In this document: piece by piece, positions 11,340 through 21,985 of the stretch
Numbering within the stretch: the first letter of the stretch is position 1
Layout: each line of letters opens with the position of its first letter
DNA from: Tamarix chinensis
Lineage: Eukaryota > Streptophyta > Magnoliopsida > Caryophyllales > Tamaricaceae
Length of the DNA: 64,000 nt
Direction: 5' to 3'
NCBI GenBank assembly: GCA_030549775.1
Contig: CM060174.1
Location: 44,868,707-44,932,706, forward strand
Position numbers and translations under genes: made by a program
The notes under the pieces: generated by a model
Seen by the model: the letters and a program-made list of their open reading frames with translations, nothing else
Databases searched by the model: none
What the model was told of the DNA's origin: nothing

Positions 11340-12846
11340 ACTCTCCCATGCTTATCCTTTGGTTATCCCCAAGAAAACACACAAACAAAAAAAAGAACAA
11401 TGGAGAAAGATAGAAAGAGATCAAGGCCTCAGATGATAGGACAAACTACATTATCAAGGTATAAAATGGCTAGGTCGACCAATACTATGAGAAGTAATAG
11501 TAGGAAAGTAAAATTAAAGCATGACTACCTGTTAGTTTGAACTTGAAAATTAATATTATCTTGACACTCTAAAATGGTTAAGGATCGTGTAAATTACATC
11601 TTTATGAGATAGAAGTTAAACAAGGTTTTAGACTTCCTCTCTTTAGGAAAATGTGAATCCTGTGCACTATTTTTTTTTTGAAGGGGTAATAGTGTCGCTC
11701 AAAACTCTCCGACCTAATATTGATCAACCATATGCTTTTGTAGACTCTCTTTCTCCACCACTCAAAGACAGTATGCAGTACAAAAATCAAGAGGCCTTAA
11801 ATGGGTTGTAATGGGGCTAGTGCTAAAGGTAAGATAAACATAAGATTGTAACTAATGGTCTAAAAGCTATTGAAGTGGAAACTACATGCATATATTAGAA
11901 ATTGAGACTGAAAACTCGCTAGTCACTCTCAATTAACAACTAAAGCTCTTATCCAAACTTTTCTACCCAAATTTTCCTTTTTATTATTATTTTGGATTGT
12001 CCCACATCACACCATAAGGAACATGCTTCTCTACCTTCTATATATATAATTTTTTTTACAAAGAAAAACCCCCATGCTTACCTCCTTACCTTACCTACAT
12101 TAAATGAGTTAAATAGTTACCGTTCCCTAGTTTCAAACTAGGGTAAGGTAATAAATTTGAAGCATAACTAGTAGGTAGGTTTATGATCAAGTAAACAAGT
12201 CTTATGCTCATAGAGGGTTGAACAAAAGAAAACAAATGTCATTTGGTAGCCATCTGGCTAATGTAGCTATAAAGGAAAATATATAGCTCAATCACGTTAA
12301 TGCATACATAAGTCATCTGAGATTTTGAAGAGAATATATGGAAGTTCTAGTTTTAAATATCGGAGAAGAGACAACATAGCTAGAAAATAGTAATACTACA
12401 TAAAAGATGGAAAATCTATAAATCTTAAGGTCTCACTAGTTCTTTGCTATGAACCTTATTTCCTAAGTCTTGGTTTAGATGGGAAAATCTACGAAGATAA
12501 ACCCCTTGATTTTTACAATAATAAGTGGTTTGAGAGTCCATCAATTGGGGACTCCGTACTTAAAGCAATTTCAAAACATGTTCATTATATTTGCTTATAA
12601 TTTATAGGTCTCACTAGTGTATGATCGAGTTATCTATAAATTTCTATCATCTAGTCATCATAGGCCTATCAATTCTCAAAACAAACACACTAACAACAAG
12701 ACAAAAATAAAAGTGAGAAAGAAAGAAAAAACACATCGAAAGATAAGGCAACCAAGCAAAGCAATAGAAATGGAAGAAAGCAAGTAACCCCCATGCTTAC
12801 AGAAAACATTGACCACAATGTGTAAGTGGGGAATGTTATATTTATT
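11340..12846 (-). mobile_element. Internal non-coding region of element Z, Athila-like 3' UTR
   Basis: No gag or pol is encoded. The segment 11780-11880, with GGTTGTAATGGGGCTAG and GGTAAGATA, matches the 3' UTR of the large Athila-like element F (near 46925-46985), and a polypurine tract (CTCCCATGCTT at 11343-11353, reversed) borders the 3' LTR. On the minus strand the truncated 5' LTR joins straight into this 3' UTR, so the primer site, gag, pol and the rest of the LTR have been lost. The small frames here are chance. Confidence 0.55.
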
Positions 12847-13073
12847 ATGCATTCTTGCTCTCAAACAGGTGGATATTCAGACTTTGCATAGCTGAGCGGT
12901 TCGAGCATTTCCTAGCAATACAAAGTTTGCGGCTTTGACTTCTTCAACAAAATGTTGCACGGCGATGCATGATTTACACAGCCTAGCCGTGTGGTTTCTT
13001 TTTCTTTGATTATGCACACATAAGTGCTGCACGACTGTGTAGCTGGATGTGCAAATTGTTGTGCAGCACCATC
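12847..13073 (-). mobile_element. Truncated 5' LTR of element Z, first part
   Basis: This segment aligns with 10845-11080 of the left Z LTR (shared words include AGGTGGATATT, TTTGCATAG, ATGCATGATTTAC, and GTTTCTTTTTCTT). It is interrupted at 13074 by solo LTR A and continues at 26613. The last five bases, CCATC at 13069-13073, are the target duplication of that insertion. Confidence 0.7.
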
Positions 13074-13519
13074 TGTAACACCCCAAAATTTACACATTTA
13101 AAAAAAACAATAATCATAAATTAAAACCGTAAATTCTGGAGATGTTACCGCCACACTTAGTACCAGACCGGGTCACTTCTACCGTTCCGGTACCAAGTGC
13201 TAAGGCTAAGAAAACATTATCAGTAATACCATACAATTTCAAATTTATAAAAACGGAAATCAGAGTACGCACAAGTCTTACATAATTCGAAATACCAACT
13301 ATTATTTTTCAAATAATAATTAAACAACATTAATAAATTTGTTTCTGCATCTTAAACATAATAAAAATAACATGAGTCATAAATTAAAAGAAAACAGCCA
13401 CGTCTCTCTAGAAATTGATCCAGCCCAATTATCACTCTGCCCCTCCTGATGTCCCGTAGACATCGATAGCATCAAAGTATATATCTCCTACCTGCAACAA
13501 ATCAGATGGGCCTTTTGCT

Positions 13520-13580
13520 CGTGGGAATGAGCAGCACCCATGAAACGGGTGATCAGTATGCTACGTACTGAGTAAGGTAA
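13520..13580 (-). promoter_or_regulatory. Conserved hairpin block near LTR 3' end (family X copy A)
   Basis: GTGGGAATGAGCAG is followed by CAGTATGCTACGTACTG, a 7-base inverted repeat with a 3-base loop and one G-T mismatch, then AGTAAGG. The same block lies at 22190-22250 in copy D (perfect CAGTACG-TAG-CGTACTG), at 42890-42950 in copy E and in degenerate form in the Y LTRs. Function is unknown; it may be an RNA hairpin near the polyadenylation region. Confidence 0.5.
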
Positions 13581-13845
13581 CCGAGTACTAAGGCCGGCAT
13601 ATAACACATTAATTCATGCAGGATGATGATCAACATATTATATTGATAAATGTACATTTTATAATGGTAAATAGACAAGTCCTGCACATGTCCACAAAGA
13701 AGCATAAAATGACATCCATAACTTACAATCAACAAGTTCACATATAAGGCCCAAAAAGATCCAGATTAATCATTAAATCTTTCTTTTATCAAAAGTCAAT
13801 ACACACCATGCCTTTTATCATATCCATGCAGAAACAGGAACACCC

Positions 13846-14190
13846 CACTATTATTACCGGTTGGTCGGCCACACATAGGACCTCATGTCCGAACCACTAT
13901 TATTTCTGGTGGATCGGTCACATATAGGGTAAAACCCTAACCACTATTCCTGACCGGTGGATCGGTCTGGTTCCTGCTCGCATGGTGTTTCATTGTAATT
14001 AATTAATGTATTTTAAGAGCTTTAACAATTCTGGTTTGTATTTATTGAGCTCGAGTCACCCCACTATTATTTTTGGTGGGCCGATCACACATAGGACCTC
14101 ATGTCTTAACCATTATTATTGTCGGTGGATCAGTCACACAGGGTAAAACCCTAACCACTATTCCTGACCGGTGGATCGGTCTGGACCCAG
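13846..14190. repeat. CCACTATTATNNCCGGTGGATCGG array, two blocks of three units
   Basis: Units of about 55-60 bases share ACCACTATT, then a CCGGTGGATCGGTC-like core and ACATAGG or GGTAAAACCCT spacers. Three units at 13846-13975 are followed by about 80 bases of non-array sequence and three more at 14055-14185, so a higher-order duplication has occurred. Equivalent arrays are at 21620-21985 and 43145-43560. Confidence 0.85.
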
Positions 14191-14272
14191 CTCAATAATC
14201 TTCCACTTTAAAAGATTAATGTCTTAAGTATTTTAATCATAACATTTGTCACTCACAAACATTAGCCCAGAC

Positions 14273-14745
14273 ATGCATAAATAACTCCATGCAACCCTAG
14301 TTCCCATGCAAACCTTAACTCATCATAAACCACACTTCCATAAAACCCTAGCTCCCATGCAAACCCTAACTCCATGTACCACACTTCCATACAAATCCTA
14401 GCTCCCATGCAAACCCTAACTCCACGTAGACATATTTCCATGCAAACCCTAATGCATATGCAAACCCTGGCTCCACGTATACCACACTTCCGTGCAACCC
14501 CAATTCATATGCAAACTTTAGCTTCACATATACCACACTTCCATACAAACGCTAATTCATATGCAAACCCTAGCTCCACGTATACCACACTTCCATGCAA
14601 CCCTAATTCATGTGCAAACCCTAATTCATATGCAAACCCTAGCTCCACGTAGACATGCTTCCATGCAACCCTAACACCACATTTAATGCAAAACCCTAGC
14701 ATCATGTCATTTCATGCAAAACCCTAACACCACATTGCTACACTC
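14273..14745. repeat. Telo-box-rich minisatellite in family X LTR
   Basis: Irregular units of about 20-45 bases combine CCATGCAAACCCTA, GCTCCACGTA and CACACTTCCAT words. I count about nine exact AAACCCTA motifs, which is the plant telo-box word and matches the telomere repeat. The small frames called on both strands here merely read the repeat. Confidence 0.8.
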
Positions 14746-14964
14746 CCCATCATTATTTTACAATCCTAATATGCATGTCTTAGGGCCATATCATACAATA
14801 ATAATAACATAAACATACACATAATCTTCACACCATGATTTATTCATACCAACATATTCAACTCTATAATCATGCCACATACGAAATAATTAATAGTAAC
14901 AAACATAGAATACATGGCATATGAAACACATAATGCATATAAACACACAAATGGCCTTAGTAAA

Positions 14965-16520
14965 TGATAGATGAGATTTTTATGTTATTTTGCAAAGTAA
15001 AAATGTCATTTATTCCTTATTACTTTTATAACACGTAATCTTTTCTGGAGTTTTTCTCTTTTGGATAGATTTTGCAGGAAAAGATAAAAATGAAGAAATT
15101 TAAAGGATAAATCGATGGAAAGAGAAAAGGCAACAAAGAACACATCAAGAGATATGGAATCAATGGAAGAAAAGACTATAAATGAAGAATATATATCAAA
15201 GGGAAGATTGTGTTGAAATTTCATGAAGAAATATTGAAGGAACAAGAAACACGCCCCCCCCCCCCGTGTTTCCTAAACACGACCCGTGTTTTTCTATCAG
15301 CACACAAAATTTCAGCATTTAAAATTCAGCATTTGGCCGAGAGTTCAAGGAAAAATACGGGGGTCCCGTGTTTTCTAATACGGACCGTGTTTTTCTCAAA
15401 TTCTGTAACCGTTCGCTCAACGTTTCCTCGATATATTTCTAAAGTTTGAACATTTAAAAAAGTGGTTCGGGGGAGTTCGAGAATGGGATTTTCTCTTTCT
15501 CTCTATACTCTCTAGATAGCACATGTAATTTCTAATTCCAATTCTCTTTCTCTCCATTGTATTCAATTGAACAATCAACAATCTGGAATTTAATTCGATA
15601 AGTTCTTCTCCATTCCTCTTCTAATTGCAAGTTTGATTTTTGATTGAATGCAATTCAATTCTCTTTGTTGCATTATTATTTTTCTTGTGTTTAGTGTTTC
15701 ATTGTTAATTTATTTATAAGCATTGATGTTAATTATATATTATTGCATTTAATTGTGTGTTATTGCAATTATGTAGATAGTATAAGGTAGGAGGATTTGA
15801 TGACGGAATTAGGGTTTTAGATTTTGAATTCATGATTCTAGATGGAATTTAATTGAATTGATCGACGGAATTGAATGATCTCGCATCATAGATTAAGAAT
15901 TTAAACTAATTAGACTGATCACCTATCTAGTTTAGATCTTAATCTATGCTAGGATAACGGAATTAATACGTAATTGTTAATTAACGTTGCCAGAGTAGCA
16001 AAAGATTAATTATTAACCTTGTCCATTAATTTGTATGATTGCATGATCTGAGCTTATGTGATTATGGTCGTAGTTGGCTGCTTTCCATTCATAGTGCTGC
16101 CATTAATTGAATCTAGCTTTCTTAACCTAGGTTATTAATTGGTTAGGGATAAATTGAGAGCTTATTCAATTTATTAGAATTGAGAGAAAGCAAAGAAATG
16201 AATTAATATGAGTTTCTATAGGTCAACGTTAAATCATTTAGAATATTTCTTTTCTCCATGATTATTTGATATCCTAATTCCATAATCAATACTTCCTATC
16301 CTTATTCATTAATTAGTGAGTACAGTGTTTTATTATTTATCTATAGTTTAGATATTGATGATAGAATTATATGTTATTACATAACCGGAGTTTTAACAAC
16401 GATTATGGAATTATTGATTATATACCATTCCTTGTGGGTTCGACTCCTTCTTGCCATATACTACGTATTTGGGAATTAGGATTTATTTATTAAATTTGTT
16501 GTGCATACGACAGTGCATCA
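14965..16520 (+). mobile_element. 5' LTR of non-autonomous Athila-like element 'B'
   Basis: The LTR runs from TGATAGATGAG to GCATCA, 1556 bases, preceded by GTAAA (14960-14964), which is repeated after the other LTR at 24249-24253. It is directly followed by a primer binding site. The second LTR (18064-18102 plus 22733-24248) is 1555 bases and differs at only a few dozen positions at most, suggesting a fairly recent insertion. A TATA box lies at 15177. Two CCCGTGTTT...AAACACGG-type motifs are at 15250-15300 and 15355-15395. No gene is encoded. Confidence 0.95.
15177..15183 (+). promoter_or_regulatory. TATA box of element B LTR
   Basis: GACTATAAATGAAG lies 212 bases into the LTR in the same direction as the primer site and polypurine tract. 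It is conserved in the 3' LTR (near 22906). Confidence 0.5.
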
Positions 16521-16525
16521 AATTT

Positions 16526-16543
16526 TGGCGCCGTTGCCGGGGA
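16526..16543 (+). other. Primer binding site, tRNA-Asp type
   Basis: TGGCGCCGTTGCCGGGGA begins five bases after the 5' LTR. It is complementary to the 3' end of plant tRNA-Asp with its CCA tail, the primer used by Athila-lineage elements. All 18 bases appear intact, in contrast to the altered site of element F. Confidence 0.9.
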
Positions 16544-18050
16544 ATGGCAATTATAATCTTTATTTCTGTTTTTGATGTTGTTTCTATATATATAGTAATG
16601 TGTTTGCATACATGTGTCTTGTTTTCTAATTATGTGATCTTGTGTTTGTTTGTGTCTAGACAAGAAGTGTTAGATTTGATTTATTCATTCATTAGGTAAC
16701 CAAATTAATGGGACTAAATTGTTTTATAAAGGCTATTTTTCAATCATAATACTGATTTGATCACCATCTTCCTTATAAACAAAAATTGAGATTGTGATAG
16801 TGATGAAGGAAGGAAAGTTAGAATGGTTAGGAATCAATCCATGCATTAATTATGAATGAGATGAAATGAAATTCAAAAATTGGTGGATATAACATTGTGA
16901 GCGCTTGAGCCTAAATCTTGGATACATTGCTTATCCAAAATATATTTTTCTTTTGTGTGTGTTCTCCAATGATATGTGAAACTAGAATTTGCCATTATTT
17001 CTCTTCAAGACCGCATAGAACTTTAGGATATTTGAAAATGATAAAGGAACTCTTCTTTCTTTGTTAGCTACAAGACCAAATCGCTCACCTTGAAAATTGT
17101 TATCCATTGCATAAACCCTTTGAGCCTAAAGCCTTATTCTATTGATCTAACCTTTATAAACAACTAATTTCCTTATGCATTTTCTTTCCTTACTCTATAA
17201 CTAATGGAGCAAAAATATTTTCAAGGAGAACTTTTGTTTTGTTAATAAGGTGAAATCTAAGTTTGGGGGTGTGGATATCATAAAAAAGAATGAAGTAGCT
17301 AAGCATTTTTCTTCTAAAAAAATGAAAGAAAAAAAAAACAAGAAGAAGAAGAAGAGGAGGAGGATAATAAAATTTCATGTTTTTTTTATGTTATTTGGTT
17401 GAATGGAAGGGTTCAAAATTATATATAAAAAAAAGGGAAGTGAAGTAAAGGAAAAGAGGAGGAATTGTGATTTAATTGAAATAAAGAAATTGCTTCTCTA
17501 GTTGGTAGAGTCTAGCTACAATACCAAAATTCTATCCCACCTTAGAACCCTATCCCCATGATAACCAAATTTGAAGACCTTTTGATTCTTATATACTTTA
17601 GTTCTTTTTAGCGGTGGTGAATTGAGAATAATGGCAAACATATGGGCGATCATTATCGTTTGGAGAAGATTTGAGAGTAAACACATCATACCCTATACAC
17701 ATAAGAGTGAGCGTTTTCACATACCAAAAGTAAGAATCTACCAATTTAAATTTCATTAATCTTAATCTAAATTTGCATGGTGAGATACTAACTATATTAA
17801 CTCTCATTCCCTAACCACTTAAGCATTTGATTAGACTGTTTATAAGGTGTGTTAGATGTGTGATCCAAAATATTTTCAACATTGTGATTTTATGATTCAT
17901 AAGTGTTTTACGTCCCAACGCATTGTTAAACTATATGAATGAATAAATCCAATCTTATATTTCTTGTAGTTTAGAACGTATCTCATTTTTAATCCTTGAT
18001 GTTTCTTTTGTGCATGACATGATGTTGCTTGAGGACAAGCAACGATTTAA

Positions 18051-18063
18051 GCATGGGGGTATT
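18051..18063 (+). other. Polypurine tract of element B
   Basis: GCATGGGGGTATT lies directly before the 3' LTR start TGATAGATGAG. This is the second-strand priming site for Athila-type elements. Confidence 0.8.
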
Positions 18064-18102
18064 TGATAGATGAGATTTATATGTTATTTTGCAAAGTAAA
18101 AA
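18064..18102 (+). mobile_element. 3' LTR of element B, first part
   Basis: The first 39 bases of the LTR, nearly the same as 14965-15003. It is cut by solo LTR D at 18103, with AAAAA (18098-18102) as target duplication, and continues after 22732. Confidence 0.95.
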
Positions 18103-18529
18103 TGAAATGCCCCTAAAAATTATAATCTTAAATATTATATTTAAATGAGATTTTATCATAAACATTAATTAAATAAATTATTTAATTAAAATAAAAGGAA
18201 ATTAATTGGGGAAAATTAAGAATAAATTTATAAGTATTTTAATTAGGAGGAATTTGAGTATTTTGACTAATTAAAGATTTTAAATTGGAAATTAATTAAA
18301 TAAATTTATTTATCTAAAATAAGAATGAGAAAATAGTTTTAATTTAATAATAATTTTATAAATAATTTAATTGGAGGAATTTAGGGTGTTTTGCTAATTA
18401 AAATGGAATTTATGGAAAATATTTTAAATATCCTAATTTAGCCTAAAAAGGGATTTAAATATTATTTTATTTAAATATTATTAATTTTAAATATCCTAAA
18501 TATTTAGATTAATTTAATTGGGCCTAACC

Positions 18530-18650
18530 TATTTTATTTCTCCTTTCCTTTTTCCCTTTTTCTTTTTCTTTCTTCCTTTTTCCTTTTCTTTTTCTTTCTT
18601 TTTCTTCTTTTTCTTTTTCCTCTTCTTCTCGCCGAACTGGGCCAGCTCGC
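18530..18650 (+). repeat. Pyrimidine (CTTTTT) tract upstream of LTR promoter
   Basis: About 110 bases almost wholly of C and T in TTTTTCTTTTTC-like words. The matching purine-rich tract on copy A is at 26080-26165. Such tracts can form H-DNA or act as promoter elements. Confidence 0.75.
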
Positions 18651-19156
18651 GGCCCAGTTCCCCTTTTTCTTTTCTTCATCTTCTTCGGCACGGCCCAGCC
18701 CACGCGGCGCCCTTCGTCGCCCTTCCAACGCTGCGTTTTGGCTTCGTTTCCTCCGAAGCTTGTTGTTTCATTTAAAACCTTACCTCGTCGCGCCCGACCG
18801 CCCGGTTCTCCCTTTTTCTTTTATTTTCCCCGGCGGACCAGTCCGCCTCCTCTTCTTCTTCCTTCTTCCTCCTTTCTCCTTCGTCGACGCCGCTGCAACT
18901 CCCTCCCCCGTCAATGGCTTCTCCGGCTACGGTGATTAATACCGTCCGTTTCTTGCCTTATTGTCTTCCTCTTAACTCCAGAAATAAACTTTCATAATTA
19001 TTCGACGTTAAATCTCGCCCGTTTCTTCTCCCCAACGTCGCGAACCTTCGAACCAACCCAAATGTCGACCGACCGTTTTCCGCCGCCGGCTGCACAAATT
19101 CTCGCACCCCATAACTTCCTGCCGACCCCCAAAACCATATTATACCATCTACAATC

Positions 19157-19164
19157 TATAAATA
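19157..19164 (+). promoter_or_regulatory. TATA box of family X LTR (copy D)
   Basis: CTATAAATAGCTGG lies about 1050 bases into the LTR. TATAAATA is also present on the minus strand in copies A (25532-25539) and E (46333-46340), at similar distances from the TGAAATGCCCC-type end. This fixes the transcription direction of the family. Confidence 0.65.
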
Positions 19165-19659
19165 GCTGGATTGTATGAGATTTTAGAGTTTGTTCTTCCC
19201 TGAGACCCTAAGCCCGAGTGCCACCATCCCAACTTCAGACGCCTCTTCCGCCTCCGTCAGCCAACCTCAGCGCCACCGAAACATTCCATTATCTTCCCTG
19301 AAAGTTCCTCTAATTAACTAAACTATTTTCATCTCTCGATTCTTCTTGTACGAGCCTCAATAATCATGCAAAGATTGATGCTCGTTCTCGCCGGAATTTT
19401 GACCCCGAAGCCTTAAACCGCCTTCCACCACCGTGCGCCGCCACCTTTGGCTGCACCACCACCATCATTTTGTCCCTCTCCTCCTGGGCAACAATAAACA
19501 CCTCTTATATCACCTCAATTCTCCCTATCTTTTTCCCAACATCCATCTTTCTCTTTGTTCTTCTATTTTTCCGACCACCGCCGCCACCGCCGTGAACCAC
19601 CGCCGGTGCCACCTATCCCCACCAGCTTAAGGTTGAACCCTAGACCCTCTCAACCATTT

Positions 19660-20340
19660 TTCATATTATTATAAGCCTTGATTTAATTTATTTCAATTAT
19701 TTGCATATAATTACCATTATTATTATTCTTAATATTTATATTCTTAATATGTATTATTATTATTTGATGAGAAATTTTATGCTGAATTGTACTTGCAGGA
19801 TGGAGAGTGGTGATAAAATAATTTTATTGATAGTTTCGAATTTTAAGTTATTAATTGAATTATTATAGGATTATTATCATTCTTCTTCTTATTATTATTA
19901 ATATTATAATTATTAGAATAATTATTATTATTTTATTATTTATTCTGGAAAATCTTAGGCCCTAAAATTGTATTAACATTTACACTTAATTATTTGAGTA
20001 TTATTATTTCTATTGTTCTTATAACCATTAATAATAATATTATCATTATCTTTATTATTTTAATATTATTGTATAGGTTATTAATTTTATTATTAATATT
20101 AAATAAATGGTAATTCATTAGTTATTTTAAAAGCTTATATGTTATTGTTATTGTTATTAATATTATTATTATTATTATTTATATTCTCATTGATATTAGT
20201 TTTATTATCCTTGATATTATTATATTAGTATCATTATTATTATTAGGGTAAAGTCTTGAATCCTATATTATAAAGGTTTATAATATCTCTATTATTTTTA
20301 TGTCTTTAGCAAAGTTATAATGTTGTTAAGGTTATTTTAT
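19660..20340. repeat. ATT-trinucleotide-rich block of family X LTR
   Basis: Long imperfect runs of ATT/TTA with scattered other bases. The same block, as AAT/ATA, lies in copy A (24500-25015) and copy E (45290-45660), always between the GC-rich leader and the conserved donor-like block. It contains no gene. Confidence 0.8.
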
Positions 20341-20387
20341 TAGTATGTTATTATTTGGTCAAAGCCCTAAGGAGGCGTAGGAACGTG

Positions 20388-20417
20388 CTCCAAGACCGGT
20401 GTCGTTTCAGGTAAGGG
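20388..20417 (+). promoter_or_regulatory. Conserved LTR block ending in a splice-donor-like GTAAGG
   Basis: The words CTCCAAGACCGG, TGTCGTTT and AGGTAAGG follow one another. The reverse complement is present at 24254-24283 in copy A and 45041-45071 in copy E with few changes, while the AT-rich DNA around it has diverged. CAG/GTAAGG matches a plant 5' splice site. Whether it is used is unknown. Confidence 0.4.
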
Positions 20418-20639
20418 GTGCTAAGGCCTTTTATGTGCTAATGTGCATTGTGTGCCTCGTATTCTATGCATTCTATGTTTATGATTATTAATTATGCCGT
20501 ATATGATATGACGTGGAGTTGAAGTATGTTTTCGTATGGCATGTGTATTATTTGTGTATGACCCTGTAAGACATGCATGTGAGGAGGTTGATATGATTTT
20601 ATGTGGGAGAAAGGATGAAAAAGGAGGATGGGGAAGGAA

Positions 20640-21480
20640 GTTGACTAAGGGAAGTGAGTTAACCTAATTTTATGAATTTATAAGGAATAATCTATTGCAT
20701 GGTTTTATTTGGAAGAATGTAATCTATGATGTTATATGGGAGAATCGAATTATTGTTTACTTGGGAGAATCTAATTTATGATTTTAATTGGGAGAATCTA
20801 ATTTATGATTTGTCTGGTGAAATCCAATTTATGGTTTTATATGGGGAAGTTTAATTTATGGTTTGGTATGATTTTATGTGAGAGAATTTAATATATGGTT
20901 TGTATGGAAGAATTTAATTTATGGTTTTGATTGGGAGAATCTAATTTACGGTTTTGCGTGGAAGGATCTAATGTAAGGTTTTATATGGATGAATCTCTTA
21001 TTGGATATGGTTCAAATCTAGGGTTTGGTATGGATGAATCTTTGGGTTGTATATGGTTTGAACTTAGGGTTTGGTAAGGATGGGTACTTAGTTTGGTATG
21101 GATGAATCATTGGGTTTTATATGGTTTGAATCTAGGGTTTGGTATGAATGAATCTTTGGGTTATGTGGAATGAATTTAGGGTTTTGTATGATGATATTTT
21201 GGGTTTTGCATAATGGTTAATGGTTGTATGGTGGTACTAGGGTTTGCATGGAAGTTAATAATTGCATGGGATGTGTAAAGTTTGTATGAGAGTAAAGTTT
21301 ACGTATGGAATGCTGATTTGGGATTTAAGGAAAGTAATGTAAGTGTTGTTTGGGTGATTGAACATTTGAAGGGAAAATAGGGCGTGGAGCATTATATGGG
21401 TACGTAGGAAACCGAGCTAGGGTTCGTGTGGATAATTAGGGCTTGGTGCAACTGCTTAGGGTTTTTGCGGTATCAGGTGT
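20640..21480 (+). repeat. Minisatellite with TAGGGTTT words (family X copy D)
   Basis: Irregular units built on GAATCTAATTTATGGTTTT and later TCTAGGGTTTGGTATGGATGAATC. About six TAGGGTTT telo-box words (reverse of AAACCCTA) are present from about 21010 on. It is positionally equivalent to the telo-box arrays in copies A and E. Confidence 0.7.
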
Positions 21481-21619
21481 TTTTGGTGATTAAAGTGGAA
21501 TCATGAGGATGGAATTTATGAGTTACAATGTGTGAAGTGTTAAAGGAGTGATTCATGCATGTCTAGGGTGAAAGTCGTTGAATAAGATACTTAAGACACT
21601 AATTATTTAAAGTGGAAGA

Positions 21620-21985
21620 TCGTTGAGACGGGACCAACCGATCCACCGGTTCGGAATAGTGGTTAGGGTGTTTACCCTATGTGTGACCGATCCACCGGCT
21701 ATAATAGTGGTTAGGGCATGATGTCCTATGCGTAACCGATCCACCGGTTATAATAGTGGGGGTTCCCGAGCTCAACAATCGCAAACTAGAGTTTTGCTAA
21801 AATGCCTAAAAGATACTAATTACTTACAGTGGAACACCATGCGTGCCGGAGCCAACCGATCCACCGGTTAGGAATAGTGGTTAGGACGCGTAGTCCTATG
21901 TGTATCCGATCCACCGGCTATAATAGTGGTTAGGGTATGATACCCTATGCGCCTCCGATCCACCGGCTATAATAGTGGGGGCTTC
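21620..21985. repeat. CCGATCCACCGG / AATAGTGG array (family X copy D)
   Basis: Six units, each with CGATCCACCGG and ATAATAGTGG or GGAATAGTGG, are grouped as three at 21630-21770 and three at 21850-21985 around a spacer of about 80 bases. It is the reverse complement of the arrays in copies A and E. Confidence 0.85.

Larger units (their letters stand above)
13074..14964 (-). mobile_element. Giant solo LTR, family X copy A, 3' portion (first part)
   Basis: The element begins TGTAACACCCC and its other end, GGGGCATTTCA, is at 26607; CCATC flanks both sides. Without the internal insertion the length is about 4.25 kb. The TATA box (25532-25539, minus strand) shows that transcription runs from 26607 towards 13074, so this part is the 3' end. 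It contains the conserved hairpin and GTGGGAATGAG block (13520-13575), the CCGGTGGATCGG array (13846-14190) and the telo-box array (14273-14745). Element B interrupts it at 14965. With no second LTR or internal domain, it is a solo LTR. No coding signal is credible. Confidence 0.85.
16521..18063 (+). mobile_element. Internal region of element B, coding-free deletion derivative
   Basis: Only about 1.5 kb separates the LTRs and no gag, pol or other protein can be read. After the primer site and a short leader (to about 16685), the rest, 16690-17975, matches the reverse complement of 46535-47760, the 3' UTR of the Athila-like element F. Shared words include AATGGGACTAAATT, GAATGGTTAGGAATC and AGTGAGCGTTTTCACATA-like text. 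B therefore lost gag, pol and the third ORF in one internal deletion. It would depend on proteins from a relative. The GAAGAAGAAGAAGAGGAGGAGG tract at 17340-17365 is simple repeat. Confidence 0.85.

Noticed and set aside
13846..14190. CRISPR-like array
   Set aside because: Spacers are themselves repeated and unit lengths vary; the host is a plant and no cas-like gene is present.
14366..14705. Frames of 60-92 residues with internal repeats (for example MQTL and MYGSVVYVE words)
   Set aside because: They are translations of the telo-box minisatellite; the repeat unit is not a multiple of three throughout and no start context is kept.
14273..14745. Interstitial telomere from chromosome fusion
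   Set aside because: Units are irregular with unrelated words between AAACCCTA motifs, and equivalent arrays occur at the same place in other LTR copies; it is part of the LTR.
15210..15449. 79-residue frames repeated at 22939-23178 (and on the minus strand at 15006-15245 and 22735-22974)
   Set aside because: They are identical only because they lie in the two LTRs of element B; they cover the TATA and leader, so they are not genes.
18518..18935. Ser/Pro/Phe-rich frames near the GC-rich promoter of copy D
   Set aside because: Low-complexity readings of a pyrimidine tract upstream of the TATA box.
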